Shown piece after piece: positions 1 to 11,600 of a stretch of 64,000 nt of DNA. The notes below the pieces were generated by a model that did not search any database, was not told the DNA's origin, and saw nothing but the letters and a program-made list of their open reading frames with translations. The stretch lies in NCBI RefSeq assembly GCF_018991925.1, contig NW_024753828.1:5494339-5558338 (forward strand), written 5' to 3'. A program made the position numbers and the translations under genes. The stretch is from Homarus americanus. Taxonomy: Eukaryota; Arthropoda; Malacostraca; Decapoda; Nephropidae. Numbering within the stretch: position 1 is the first letter of the stretch; each line of letters starts with the position of its first letter.

Positions 1-1119
1 CATAGCAAAGAGTCCCATGCACCATTCACTATCATTTATTTTCTCTAAACTATACCAGCTATGTTTTGTCATGCTGTCCCCATCCACAACACAACCCTAA
101 TATATATATAGTACTTCAATATGGTTTACCTTGTAGCTTTATACAACTCAACATCATGCATCAGCAGTAATTTCAACCCCATAAACCACTTGTCACTAAG
201 TTAACAGATAAACTCACACACTGTTGTTTCCTGAATGTACTGTACATCCCCTTCCTATCACTGGCACCACTAAGAAACACATTTGTCATTTGTTCCAGAA
301 CTCTATTTGGTAAGTTTAGATGTTGTAAAAGAGAACCAGTTACAGCTTGTTCATACAAAGGAGAAAGAAATTAAAAAATGTTCCTTGTACTACAGATAAG
401 CTTAACACAACACATCTCTCTGCCAAATGTACCACTTGCTTTGCTGAACTGTAATGTAGTTGACAAATTACTAACATCCATTGCTGAATGCAGTAGTTTA
501 CCCACTATAGTATTCTTGGTAAGGACTGTACACAAATTATATTTCTTCGCCAAAAACTGATGCTAAAATGTAACATACATACATACTGTATTCAAAGTTG
601 TGAGGGACAAGGCCTGTGTCTGACAATTCTCACTTAACCTTATGCAATACAATATTGTATTAATGTTAAGCACGGTACACCTGTATTGATATTAATCATG
701 GCCTAATCTTACATTACAGCATTTCATTAATTGCATTAAGGAATGACAGCATTTTTCATGGGAGTGGTGAGGTTTGTATGATAGTTAATTATTACAGTAT
801 ACCACCACCATTCATGTCTTTCTACAGTACAACTTATATTGCCAATGGTTCTATACTAATTTCTCTTGATATGACCATTATAACTAATGCTTTTACATGT
901 ACAGTAGTATATACTTAAACCTATAAGAATTATGTTTTTATATTTGTTTTTAGAAAAAATCAGGCATACATCAGCCCATAAATGGTAGAGGTATAAATTA
1001 GCATGGGACTGTAGCAGCATAGCCAGGGACAACACAAGAGCAGATGCAAAGCTCCTGTATAAAACAGATGCATTTATCATCAGAGCACCTCAATGCAAAC
1101 CCAGCCCAAAGCCCACGAG
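1..1119. other. AT-rich sequence, no gene recognised
   Basis: Short frames on both strands have no recognisable domain, and the stretch is AT-rich with scattered TACAGTA motifs. It could be 3' untranslated sequence if the minus-strand frame at 1120-1266 is a terminal exon, but nothing shows that directly. Confidence 0.4.
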
Positions 1120-1266
1120 TTAAAGTACAAAACTGTAATTATCATAACCAAGGCTTGACTCTGAGGAGTTGGTAGTGGTGGCGGCGCAGATCTCCTCTTG
1201 GTCCTCCTCCTCCTCCCTCACTTGGTCTTTCCAGCAGAAGCAGCAGCGCCACCACAACCATGTCAT
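1120..1266 (-). CDS. Unrecognised 48-residue ORF or terminal exon
   Basis: A minus-strand ATG at 1266-1264 opens 48 codons ending in TAA at 1122-1120. The product starts with a Trp/Cys-rich stretch (MTWLWWRCCFCWK), followed by an acidic run (REEEEDQEE), a Thr/Ser-rich linker and the hydrophobic C-terminus YDNYSFVL. That layout would suit a membrane-anchored or palmitoylated segment with a short acidic cytoplasmic tail and a class II-like PDZ ligand, but this is inference. The local GC content exceeds the surroundings. A possible but weak acceptor (GATTGCAG) lies just upstream, so it could instead be the last exon of a minus-strand gene. No family is recognised and chance is a real alternative. 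Confidence 0.22.
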   Translation of the reverse strand: MTWLWWRCCFCWKDQVREEEEDQEEICAATTTNSSESSLGYDNYSFVL

Positions 1267-1510
1267 GGTGCTGCAATCCTCTCAACGGCTGTCAACCATA
1301 TACAATACTGTACAGTATAACCTTAGGTATTATTATGCTATTGATTTTTTGACAGTACATTAACCCAAAACTAATTTTCATAGACTGATGCATAAGAACA
1401 CTTAATTGCCAGAAGCACTTTTTTTTATAAATAATTTTAACCTCTTTTTGAAAAGCTAGACACAGTGTATACACAAAAGATAAGAATGGGGATGGAATGT
1501 TTCCAAACTA

Positions 1511-1825
1511 CAGGAGGTCCCCAACTTATGAACGTCCGCCAATATGAACAGGGTTAAACTTTAAATTTACAGAACAGTATTTTATTTCCCTGATGACTTA
1601 TTTTTTACTTTCATTTACTGTATTTTATCATTATATTTCTTCTTTTCCCTTAAATTAAGTGATTTTAAATGTATATAAGGACTTAGGCTATTATATACAG
1701 TAGTGGGATTTTAAACGTTGTTCTGTAAGTACGGTGTGCACATAACAAGCGTTCCGTCTTACGTACATTTCCGACTTAGGAAGGTCGTCAGGAACGGAAC
1801 CCGTTCGTAACCAGGGGACCCCCTG
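1511..1825. mobile_element. pogo/Tigger-like MITE, copy 1
   Basis: This is a 315-bp element with inverted ends: CAGGAGGTCCCCAACTTATG on the left, and on the right GTAACCAGGGGACCCCCTG. It is flanked by TA on both sides (1509-1510 and 1826-1827), the target duplication of Tc1/mariner/pogo elements. The interior is AT-rich and non-coding. A diverged copy in the same orientation lies at 55583-55906, sharing the internal motif TTATTTTTTACTTTCATTTA. Non-autonomous. Confidence 0.75.
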
Positions 1826-1829
1826 TACA

Positions 1830-3025
1830 CAATTTTGCATCAGCAAGAGTTACCCGACATCGAGGGCACATTGGCCTATTAGGCCAGTGAACCAACAGAA
1901 TATCTTTGGGAGACCTACTTGGCAGCCCACATCAGTACCCTCTCTCTCCTATTTTGATGAGTGTGTGCAAGACACACTGTATGACATAATTCATTAAATA
2001 CTAAAGAAATTAATTCTTCTCAGATTTTACACCTTAGGCTTTATAATAAAGATTGCTAGCTTGTGGAAGTCAATGTACTGTAACTACTGTAAACTCATAC
2101 CCACATTTATGTTTCTACTGATATTTTAAAATCTGAATTTGAAAGAGGAAATATTTTTTCCTTATACTATACTGTATAGATTACCAGGGTAGTTTTAATT
2201 TAACAACCACAATTATCTCTCTATTATGAAGCCACATCCACTTCTTGCTCAGCTCCCACATGAAGACATAATTTTAAACACCATCTGAAATATTATGGAT
2301 GAAGTTTTTTGACAAAAGTTTACTTTCATCTCATAAAAATTCTGTGATGCACTGCAAAGGGTAAATCTATACATCACTTAGTGTACTGAACCACTGGCAC
2401 CAACATTAGGACATTTCACCATAGATTATAGAAAATAAATGTTTTGTTTTTTACCTTATGAAAATACCAAAAAGTGGATGGGGAAAATACTCCCTGTAAT
2501 ATAGTACGTACTGATACTTTTTAATTTTTCCCTCCTGAACACTCATCTTCGGCCGGGAGATTCAAACTGCCATCATTCCTTTGTTTACATCCAGTGAGTC
2601 TCAGCCACCAAGGTTCAGGTATATTTGCTCATAAAATGAACCAATCTAACCCACAAAACCAAACCTAAAATTTTTTTTATCTTTTCATATTTCTGTACCA
2701 TTTATATCCAGCATGACGGTTAAGTTGATAAGGCTGTTTCAACACTTGATGCAACAAACACCTTATCTAACACACTTTGTGAGACTGGTAAACATTATAC
2801 TGTACTTGGCAGCTGACAACACACACACACACACACACGTCTACACAAAACTATTTTAATGATTACAGTTACAGGTGGTATTCACAGACACTGGGGTAGT
2901 TTTTCTGTGATTCAGATTACAAAAAATTTTTCCCATTATTTTAAATCCTTTTCTGTTTAATTAGACGAGGTCAATCATTGTCAGCCATATATTGATGACG
3001 AAAATCTTTGTAATGCACAGCTGTA
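1830..3025. other. AT-rich intergenic sequence
   Basis: No coding frame, RNA gene or clear element is visible apart from an (AC)n run of about 22 bp at 2817-2838. Confidence 0.4.
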
Positions 3026-3036
3026 GTGCCTGGACC

Positions 3037-3116
3037 CAGGGTTGGTGATTTTATATATCTACATCAGATTTATTTGATTTATCAGATTTATGTGATTTTT
3101 TGTCCAACCAACCCTG
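3037..3116. mobile_element. 80-bp hAT-type MITE with perfect TSD
   Basis: The ends are 10-bp inverted repeats, CAGGGTTGGT and ACCAACCCTG. Exact 8-bp direct repeats CCTGGACC flank it at 3029-3036 and 3117-3124. An 8-bp target duplication with CAG...CTG ends is typical of hAT transposons. The interior is made of GATTTAT-type repeats and cannot code. The intact duplication suggests a fairly recent insertion. Confidence 0.8.
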
Positions 3117-4154
3117 CCTGGACCTGCAGGTTAATATCCTGAAACACACTCACAAAACAGCAATCATTGTTGGACTTTGGGGGAAAAAGGTGAATTAGGT
3201 AACAATAAAATGTGTAAATTTCATAGTTTTTCAAATGCTTGGTTCAACCTGCTGTTGACAGGAGACTTATGTAAAGAAAAAGTGCTGTACTGATGAAAGC
3301 TTACTTATACGTAATCACAAAAAAGAACTTGTGAAAGTGGTCTTTAATAAATATGAACCTGATCTCACAAAGGTTGCAGAGGACATTCAGTAGAATTTCA
3401 TGCGAGTCTTAGTAACAATTTCTATTGTATTGCTGAATGTGAAACATAATTCAATGTTACTTGAATTATTGTTCTGCTCAATTTTATTTGTCTGAATATA
3501 TAGTTTAGTTTTATATTTCTTAAAGCCCAAATTCATATTTTATTTTCTGTAATTTAATACAAATTATATAATAACTGTGTGATGGCTTTGGCAAATTATT
3601 GATTTCTTGTTTGTAATGTAACTGATTACTACATAAAGGTCTCCTGATTTATAAAAAAAATCCTGTCTATGACATACCAGCTACTATTGTAATAAATAAT
3701 CTTTCATAAAGTGAACCAACTTCAGCTAACCTACCTAAATTAATCTTTATAACCTCACCTAAAATAATAGCTACAGTATCATCTATAATCACCTTAGAAT
3801 AAAAATCCTATCGATGAAAGGTACCATCGAGCATGCTTAACAGACGCAAAGAATGAGCTATGGCAGATGACACGGCAGTAGATTTATGTTCAGGAGAAAC
3901 ATAAAATCATAAAACTAACATTAGGAGACATGAAAGAAAGCATTTATCTTCTAAGGTGAATTGTCCAGAATTTGGTAGTCCAGGAATGCAAAATATATCA
4001 AGAAGAGAAAACATTCCAGTCCCCCTTCTCAGATATTAAAATATCTGAAAAAAATCCACAAGTACAGCAACACACAAACCAAAGCATAGGCATTCCTACA
4101 GTTATGTAAAACGGCCAATTTATAGTAAGACGGAGGTAAGTAGCACTGGCTGAA

Positions 4155-4790
4155 GGGGGTCCGACTAATTACCCAAATGTACCCAAATATAGCCGGAATG
4201 AAGTCAAATAATGGTCCTAGATGAATAAATCGGACTGCTAATCACTTCTCGACTAGTATTTGGTGTCAGAAAGTCACAAAAAATTGGTAAACTTACTTTA
4301 ATCTGAGTTAATAGATCGCGTGCATGTACCGAGGGAGCGAGGAATTACCCAAATGTAGCCGCAATGAAGTCAAATGATGGTCGTACAAGCGTAATTCGGG
4401 CTGTGAATCACTTCTCGATTATTATTTGGTGTCATAAAGTAAAAAAAAATTGGTAAACTTAATTTAATCTGAGTTATGTTGTGTTAGGTTAGGTTAGGTT
4501 AGATTAGATTAGGTTAGGTACATGCACTTGATCTATTAACTCAGATTAAATTAAGTTTACCAATTTTTTGTGACTTCGTGACACCAAATACTAGTCGACG
4601 TGAGATTAGGTTAAGTTAGGTACATGCACTCGATCTATTAACTCAGATTAAATTAAGTTTACCAATTTTTTGTGACTGTGACACCAAATACTAGTCGAGA
4701 AGTGATTGGCAGTCCGATTTATTCATCTTGGACCATTATTTGACTTCATTCCGGCTATATTTGGGTACATTTGGGTAATTAGTCAGACCC
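4155..4790. repeat. Compound palindrome with TTAGG core
   Basis: The left arm (about 4155-4330, containing CCCAAATATAGCCGGAATGA) recurs inverted in the right arm (about 4620-4790, containing TCATTCCGGCTATATTTGGG). Inside are two further partial copies: a direct one at 4342-4475 and an inverted one at 4516-4600. At the centre is a run of GTTAG/ATTAG pentamers (4483-4519), with a shorter one at 4604-4621. All four units share the motif TTGGTAAACTTA or its complement. It could be a foldback-type transposon or a telomere-associated duplication. It encodes no protein. Confidence 0.75.
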
Positions 4791-4953
4791 GGTCAGACCT
4801 TCTCCGCCCATAGGGAACAAATCATGGCGACACTTGTGACTGAGCAAATCTAATAATATTGAAACAATTAATATCTCGGTTATCCTTAATTTCCGGCGGT
4901 AATATTACATTAGAAAAGTGTCTTATAATTGTCTAAACATTACGAAATACATA

Positions 4954-5340
4954 TTAATAACAGCGAGAGAAAGACCAGTGTATTACTATAAATTCACCAG
5001 AAAAAGACTCAATAATAAAAACATGATAATCACCAAGGAATGGTTGAAAAAACGATGGGCATAACTCGACTGCAGAGTATTCACATGCAGGAGCCTTATC
5101 ATAGAGACGAGGTTGGAGGTGATATGGACGAAGGCGATCCCTCCTCACTTGCTGCACCTGTCTCATGATGATGTTATGCTATACTTGTTACTCCACACAC
5201 TGAGGAACGTGATAAAAATGTGTCTACTCACCTAAAAAATGTTATACGACAAAACGTATAGGTTGGTTCTGTGCACAAAACGTATTAGGCGCACCACCGT
5301 CACCTCCTGTCCTCACCCGGCCAACACAAGGTTTGTTTAC
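4954..5340 (-). other. Possible first exon/promoter, unrecognised
   Basis: On the minus strand a GC-richer patch (about 5230-5340) ends at a consensus-like donor, TTTTAG|GTGAGT, at 5231/5230. Below it a frame opens at ATG 5166 (MRQVQQVRRDRLRPYHLQ...) and runs 70 codons to 4954. On the plus strand an ORF over the same bases (MQEPYHRDEVGGDMDEGDPS..., ATG at about 5089) looks equally protein-like, so the strand is uncertain. Neither product matches a family I know. Treat as a candidate transcript start only. Confidence 0.2.
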
Positions 5341-5950
5341 CTGTGTCTCGACTTACTGTCAAGGCTTTGAAATTGTTATTATAATAAAATAAAAAAAAAT
5401 ATGAATAAAAAGAATGAGAATGTCTATATCATGTGGCGAAAATTATAAGATAGTCATAATTTATAATAATTTAAGTATAAAGCCACTTTTTGTATACCTG
5501 TACTGTGTGCTACATCAACTACGGAAAATCATTCATCAACAGATACTGATATTGATATTGACACAGCTTATTTAGTAAGAAAAATACAGTGGATAATAAT
5601 AACAATACAGTATTGACATGGCTAAACAAGTGAAAAAAAAAATTTGTATGTGGTAGTTTTTTTACCACGCATACCAAGGAATTGTCTATTTATCTTAAAT
5701 TTATTAGTCGTAAAATAAAATAAAACTTCTTTTGCTAAGTTTTAAGAAATTATAATCCAATCATAAAATATAAAACTAATAAAGCAAACCAGCCCAGGAT
5801 GCACTGAAACACCACCATACGTATTGTTTCCTCTTGTATTACTCATTGTGGCGTAAGTTACACCACAGGGAGACAATGGTGTACTCTTATGAACTAACAT
5901 TAAAAGCCCAAAGTTAACTGTTTGTTATACCTCAACTGACTTTTTGTTAT

Positions 5951-6099
5951 CTTCGCCACAGATCGGCTCGTTAGCCGCTTGGGTGACTGTTGGCAAGTAC
6001 TGCTTGTGCTGCTGGCTCCAGAATGTATCTGCACTTGTCAGTTGACACAGAGCGTGACCCACTGCCCAAGTAGTTAAACAAGCCGATCATTGGCAAAGA
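5951..6099. mobile_element. Short palindromic MITE-like element
   Basis: The left end, CGCCACAGATCGGCTCGTTA, pairs imperfectly with the right end, AAACAAGCCGATCATTGGCA. Matching continues inward (CTTGGGTGACTG against CCCACTGCCCAAG). The arms are about 45 bp around a non-coding centre. No clear target duplication was found. Confidence 0.45.
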
Positions 6100-6472
6100 G
6101 GAGAAAATAGTAAAGTATCTGTATGTTAAGCTTTTTTTTAATTAACCATTCCACCACATAACGGCTTACTAGTCGATCTCACCTCCAAGGCTCTCCATTG
6201 ATGAGGAACAAACATATGTTATACAGTACATGCTTAAATAATGCATAGAAAATCTGAAATGGGTGTCCCTTTTTCTTCTCAGCACCACAAAATTCTCACT
6301 TTTAAGCTTGCCAGCCATTTTAAAGTGAATTACAAACGAAAATTTTGTCTATGCAGTACTGACGTTGGGACTCGAAAATACGTAATTTGACAAAATTTTG
6401 GTACGACTGAGGCAGGTCGTAAGTGTGGGTGGTCGTAAGTCGAGTAGGAGTAGGTCGTAAGTCAGAGAGGAG

Positions 6473-6473
<1 letters not shown>

Positions 6474-6566
<93 letters not shown>

Positions 6567-6571
6567 TATAT
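6474..6571. repeat. (TA)n microsatellite
   Basis: About 98 bp of nearly pure TA, broken by one AA. It is preceded by a small cluster of GGTCGTAAGT-like repeats at about 6410-6465. Confidence 0.95.
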
Positions 6572-8419
6572 CCATTAGCTCCAGATTCAAACTCCTAACT
6601 GATTAATGTCTTTTGAGGTGCTTATGAACTACTAAATCACCCTTTGCCAATCTGTAGTATGAACCAAGAAATTGAAAGTATTCCAATCTATCTTGGTACA
6701 CGAGGTATGTAAGTGCTGGTACCAGGTTGGTTACCCTCTTTTGATGTGCTCAATCAACTGACAGTCTTTAGTATATTTCAGGAACCAGACAGTACTCCAA
6801 GTGGGGATCACCACACCACTGAAGAGCCTCATGAGGGAAGGACCATCTACTGTAAGTATGTGTATGATCTTTGCATTTGCATGATTCACCTCTCAAAAGG
6901 ATCCAAGAACTTCAGTACTGCACACTTAGATCCTTTTCACATTTGATTTCATTTAATGAGGTTTCTTCATCCTGCTGGAACATGTGATATAATACCTCCT
7001 TATTATTTATATGACCTTGGTGCATCATCTTCCATTTCATATTGTTGAAATCTTAGCAGACATTCAATTGACCATTCCTGGAGCTGATAGAAATCTTCCT
7101 GTTATGCTTCACAGTTCATAAGCTTACCAGAAAAAATGAAGTCTTAAAATCCTGGACTGTACACAAAAGCTTAATAATAATAAAGTTCAGGTTATTTAAA
7201 AATAAATTTCAGGGTTAATAGATAAACTAAGGGAGCTTTATATATATGTCAAATATCATTAAGAACTTTAGAGGTATAATAGGGAAAGTTCTGAGGTTTA
7301 TAAGAGAATGTTTAGAGCCGAGTTTTATAAGGTAAAGTCCAAAGGTTTACTAAAGTTGTGAAGTTTGCCAAAAAAAATACCATGACAAATGTAGCTCACA
7401 AACACAAACATTCTTCCTTTATCAAGAGATGTGTTCTGCCCTAGTACTTCTCATCCACATCAAGGCCCAAAATCTGGTTTACCCCCGATTCTCTCTGCAT
7501 ACAGTATAAAGGCATAATAAAAATACTATAGCCTGCATATTTAAAGTTTTAATTACATCATAAGACAAATGATTCCTCACAAAACTGTCTGTTCAAATAA
7601 CCCCTGGTGATTATATTGTTTCATAGACAGTTAAATGAACAATGTCCAGGATGCAATAAGTCTCTATGATAATCTGGTTCACAACCAACCAGCGTTACAC
7701 ATTCATCCTCTATTCCCTTTTCATGCTTCCTCACTCAGTTCTATGAATATCAACCCTGAATGACTCGACTGTCAGAGAGAAAACTTTCTCAACAGTCCAC
7801 ATGGATACACCTTGTGACCAATTGACCTATCAACTAAGCTCCACCCACTTTTGGCTTTCTTTGTTACTGACATAATTCACACAAATTGACTGGTTAGTGG
7901 TTTAGAAGTGAGTACAGTAGTGATGCCACATCTGTAAATTCACTGCAATATTTTTTTTCTATTCATGTTTGATATCAAGTTTGATTATATAAAACATTGA
8001 AAAGCACAAAGAAAATATAGCAGGGAATTCACCAATGGAGTGGCATTAGTAAAATTATTCAGTAAATGATAATGAGCAACCAATAATTTTCTATGAGTTA
8101 TGACAGTTGTTAATATAGTACAGTAGTCAAGAGGTCAATTCCTGGCCACTTTTTTCTATACACACAATTTACAAATCCTAATTAATCTATACATAAACAT
8201 AGACTGTATAATGCGGTAAGTTAAAAAAATAATTGCATTATTTTACATACTGTATTTAAATAGAAGAAGCATCTACTTAAAATTACTATACTGAGTAACC
8301 GTCACATGCTTAAGTGAAGCACTCCCAAGAGCACCCAACAGTAAACTCTTTTATGGTATTAAAATGATCAAAAGTAACTGTTTGTGAACATACCCGGTAT
8401 CATTTTACAAACCTTATTA
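6572..8419. other. AT-rich sequence downstream of TADA3
   Basis: No recognisable coding sequence or element is visible. A 77-codon plus-strand frame at 6713-6946 has no recognisable similarity or splice context and is taken as chance. Confidence 0.4.
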
Positions 8420-8425
8420 TTTATT
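8420..8425 (-). terminator. Candidate TADA3 poly(A) signal AATAAA
   Basis: The minus strand reads AATAAA at 8425-8420, about 240 nt after the TADA3 stop codon, which would give a short 3' UTR. It is the first canonical hexamer I noticed downstream. Confidence 0.5.
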
Positions 8426-8662
8426 TGTCTCATTTTTGTTTTTCCATTCAATGGTATTAATAGACAGATTCATAAGAACTGTTTGCTCATAAACATTTTA
8501 TGAAGCTGTCGATATATTTTTTTTTACTACTAAGAAGTTAAGATAAAATTTTCAGTCTCAGTCAAAATGACAAGAATTTTCCATGATAAACTGATGAGAA
8601 GAATAACATTAAATACCTTAAAAAATCAAAAGATGACTGACATTCATAATATATTACTATAT

Positions 8663-11600
8663 TTAGCAATTATTATTAGAAGCTAAATCTAGTTGTCTAA
8701 CAATGACCTCACGATCTTTTAGAGCTTTCCAGGCAATATCTTTGTCCTTTTTAGAGGGAGTCTTCTTTTTCTGCCGAGCTGCTGCTATTGTACGGTATGC
8801 CTCCAGCACCTGAAAAAATAAAACAAAAGTACTGTACTGTAATTAAAAACTACATATGACTTATTGTGGAAGGGATAAATCATTGCAGAGCATATTTAAT
8901 AAGGCAGCTTGAGGAAATTAATGACAGTGACTAAAGGAGACTGAGTTGCTCTTGAATCTCATCACCCTGTGTTACACTTTACAAGATCAAGAAAGACAGA
9001 GGGAAAATATAAAAGACAGGAATGCCTTTTTAACATTAAGCTGCTTACAACAGAGATTAAATTCTTTTCTATCTTCCCAACATCTGTTTCTTAAAATATA
9101 TCCACAATGGCACAAACTACTCAAATTTCTATTAGCAGTGACCCATCTAGCAATAATGTATACAGTATCAAATACACAACATCTCAGTACAGCAGCAGGA
9201 TGGACAATAACTGACATTCCTCTATATTTCAGTATCTCACATGAACCTTCTTGGATCCTCTTCCTTGGTCCAACCTCCCATATGCTCACCAGTTTCATTC
9301 TTTATTATTCCCTCATGTCATGGTATTATCTTTCTCATTTGCCTGCCAAAAGATTCCATATGGAGTTTTCCTCCCAGGAGTCCTCACTTCCTCAAACACC
9401 TTTTCTTCTTATTCATTTTCTCTCCTCCTCTGACCTTCTGCAGGTATAACTAATACTTCTCCACATCAACTCCTTCCACACTACTTAATATCTTACCTTA
9501 AATTAGTTAAGGTTAAGGTCCTGATAGCATCATTCATTTTTCTTTCTCAATCTGAAATTCCTGAGTTAGTGTTGCTATTACAACTCCTGCCTCTTGGTGT
9601 TGTTTTATATTACCTCATTACTTAAGAATTTGTTTTAAAGAGCCCAATCACCTCACCTTCTGATCTGAGTCCCGGAGTCTCTTTTTAAGATCATGGCGTA
9701 CCAGCGACTCGCGGGCAAGATTTAGCAAGCGGGTTAGTTGTGTTACATTATGAGCTGAAACTGCACGAAGCTCAGACTGGCATCTCCGTAGCTCTGATAG
9801 AATTTCATCATCGTCATCCTGGAAATGTATAAAAGGTCTTTAATACTATATATCTCTACACTAAATCACAAACCACATATATACTGTGTATGACAACAAG
9901 TTACTTCTCATATTGAAATCAGAATGGATACATATCAAGCTTTCCCAATAACTTGGATCACAGTACTGTACAATTAACTACTAATTACATGGAGGTGACA
10001 TTCCTAGTGAATGTTGAGGAAGTGGAATCAATAAAAATGAAAGTTAATAGTTTATGAGAAAAAAATAGGGTGTTCTAGTACCCAAATGTATTACGTAAGC
10101 TCACTAAATCCAAGACTAAAAACTGTTAACTCCACAGTTACAGTGTATTACTGTATAGTTATGAGTCAGGCACATACTTAAGGGGAGGGTACCCAGTCAC
10201 GCACCCTCCCCTTGATGGGTCTTTATGGCTATTTTTCACAGCATTGATCTCTAGTAACCTTAAAAATGTATTTAGGAACTGAAGCTTATTTATAATCCAT
10301 CCCAACACTTTCACACACACTGACCTCATTTCCATAGTCTGTCTCCATAACCCCTTGTTCCTGGAGTTCTTTCTTTATTCGCTTCTCCAGGCTGGATGCA
10401 CTACCGAGACCCAACGATTTGATTAAGCCTGGTCGTGTATGGCCTAACCCATCAACTCCTGTAAAAATAAAGAACACAAAAATTTATAAAGGAGGCAAAT
10501 GATAAAACTATAAATTCTATCACTGCATCTCTGAAAGTAAATCTGAAATGTAAGTTATAAGCATGTATTGTACAGCACTGTACTGTACTGTACTGTACAT
10601 GCAGTACATACTCAAGGTACCACAAAAATTAAAGAAAGACAAATCACTTTATGAAGATTGATAAATAAAGTAAATTTTTGTTTTATGAAAGAATCAAATC
10701 AAACCCACAAACATTAAGGGACACTATTTCCAGTCAGCTTCATGCAAAGGAATTTTATAAATTTGTAGAGCATACAATATAGTTTCTTGATATGCAATCC
10801 CTTTCCTTTTGCTCTCTACATTTATCTTACACCATTTTATTATTTCCCTCCTTCATTGTACTTCCTGTGCCCCTTGATCCACCCAACAAAAAAGTTGAAG
10901 AATAGCAAAGATAATAAATAGATAAGTGAAATTTTTAGGTGGCTTTACCACATATGGATATTTTAAATATCGGATTTGTTTATAGTCTACAAAAGGAAAA
11001 AATTCTGCCTTCAATCTTAACATAATGTGAGCATATGAAATGGAATAATATCTCCTAAATGAAGCAAGAGATTTTTTTCTTCAGTAATATGCTGAATGCA
11101 CACTAAAAATATTAATCCAGGTTAGTTGAAAACATTACATAAAATTTTAAGCCAGTACTCTAAGCCAAATACAGAGGCAAATATTTTCACCTTTGTTCTC
11201 AATATCAGAAACCAAGACGTTCTCCTCCACTAGACCAGCAATTAACCTCTGTGTCAGGGGACCAAGTGGTGCAACGTCATCACTGCACCTGAAGATAATA
11301 CAGTACACACAGTCAATATTAGATGTCCTTAAAAGGTGAAAAGTATGTAAGTTTTAGCTTCTGCTTCTTTCTATTGTCTCCTTGAGTGTGATTAAGTCCT
11401 TTAAGTAAAACTAGTTCTATTAGCATCTGAACTCTTACTGGTGCTACATAATATTTTGACCTAGATTGCTGTTAAGTAACATTTAAACTCTTACTGCTGT
11501 GATGTGATATTTAAACTTATTGCTGTTAAGTAACATTTAAAATTTCACTGCTGCTAATTAACTCTTAAGCATTTGTTAATGTCTTTCAAGAGTATCAGAA

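Noticed and set aside
8946..9449. 167-codon plus-strand frame
   Set aside because: It lies wholly inside a TADA3 intron, shows no family resemblance, and overlaps a minus-strand frame of similar length. Probably chance.
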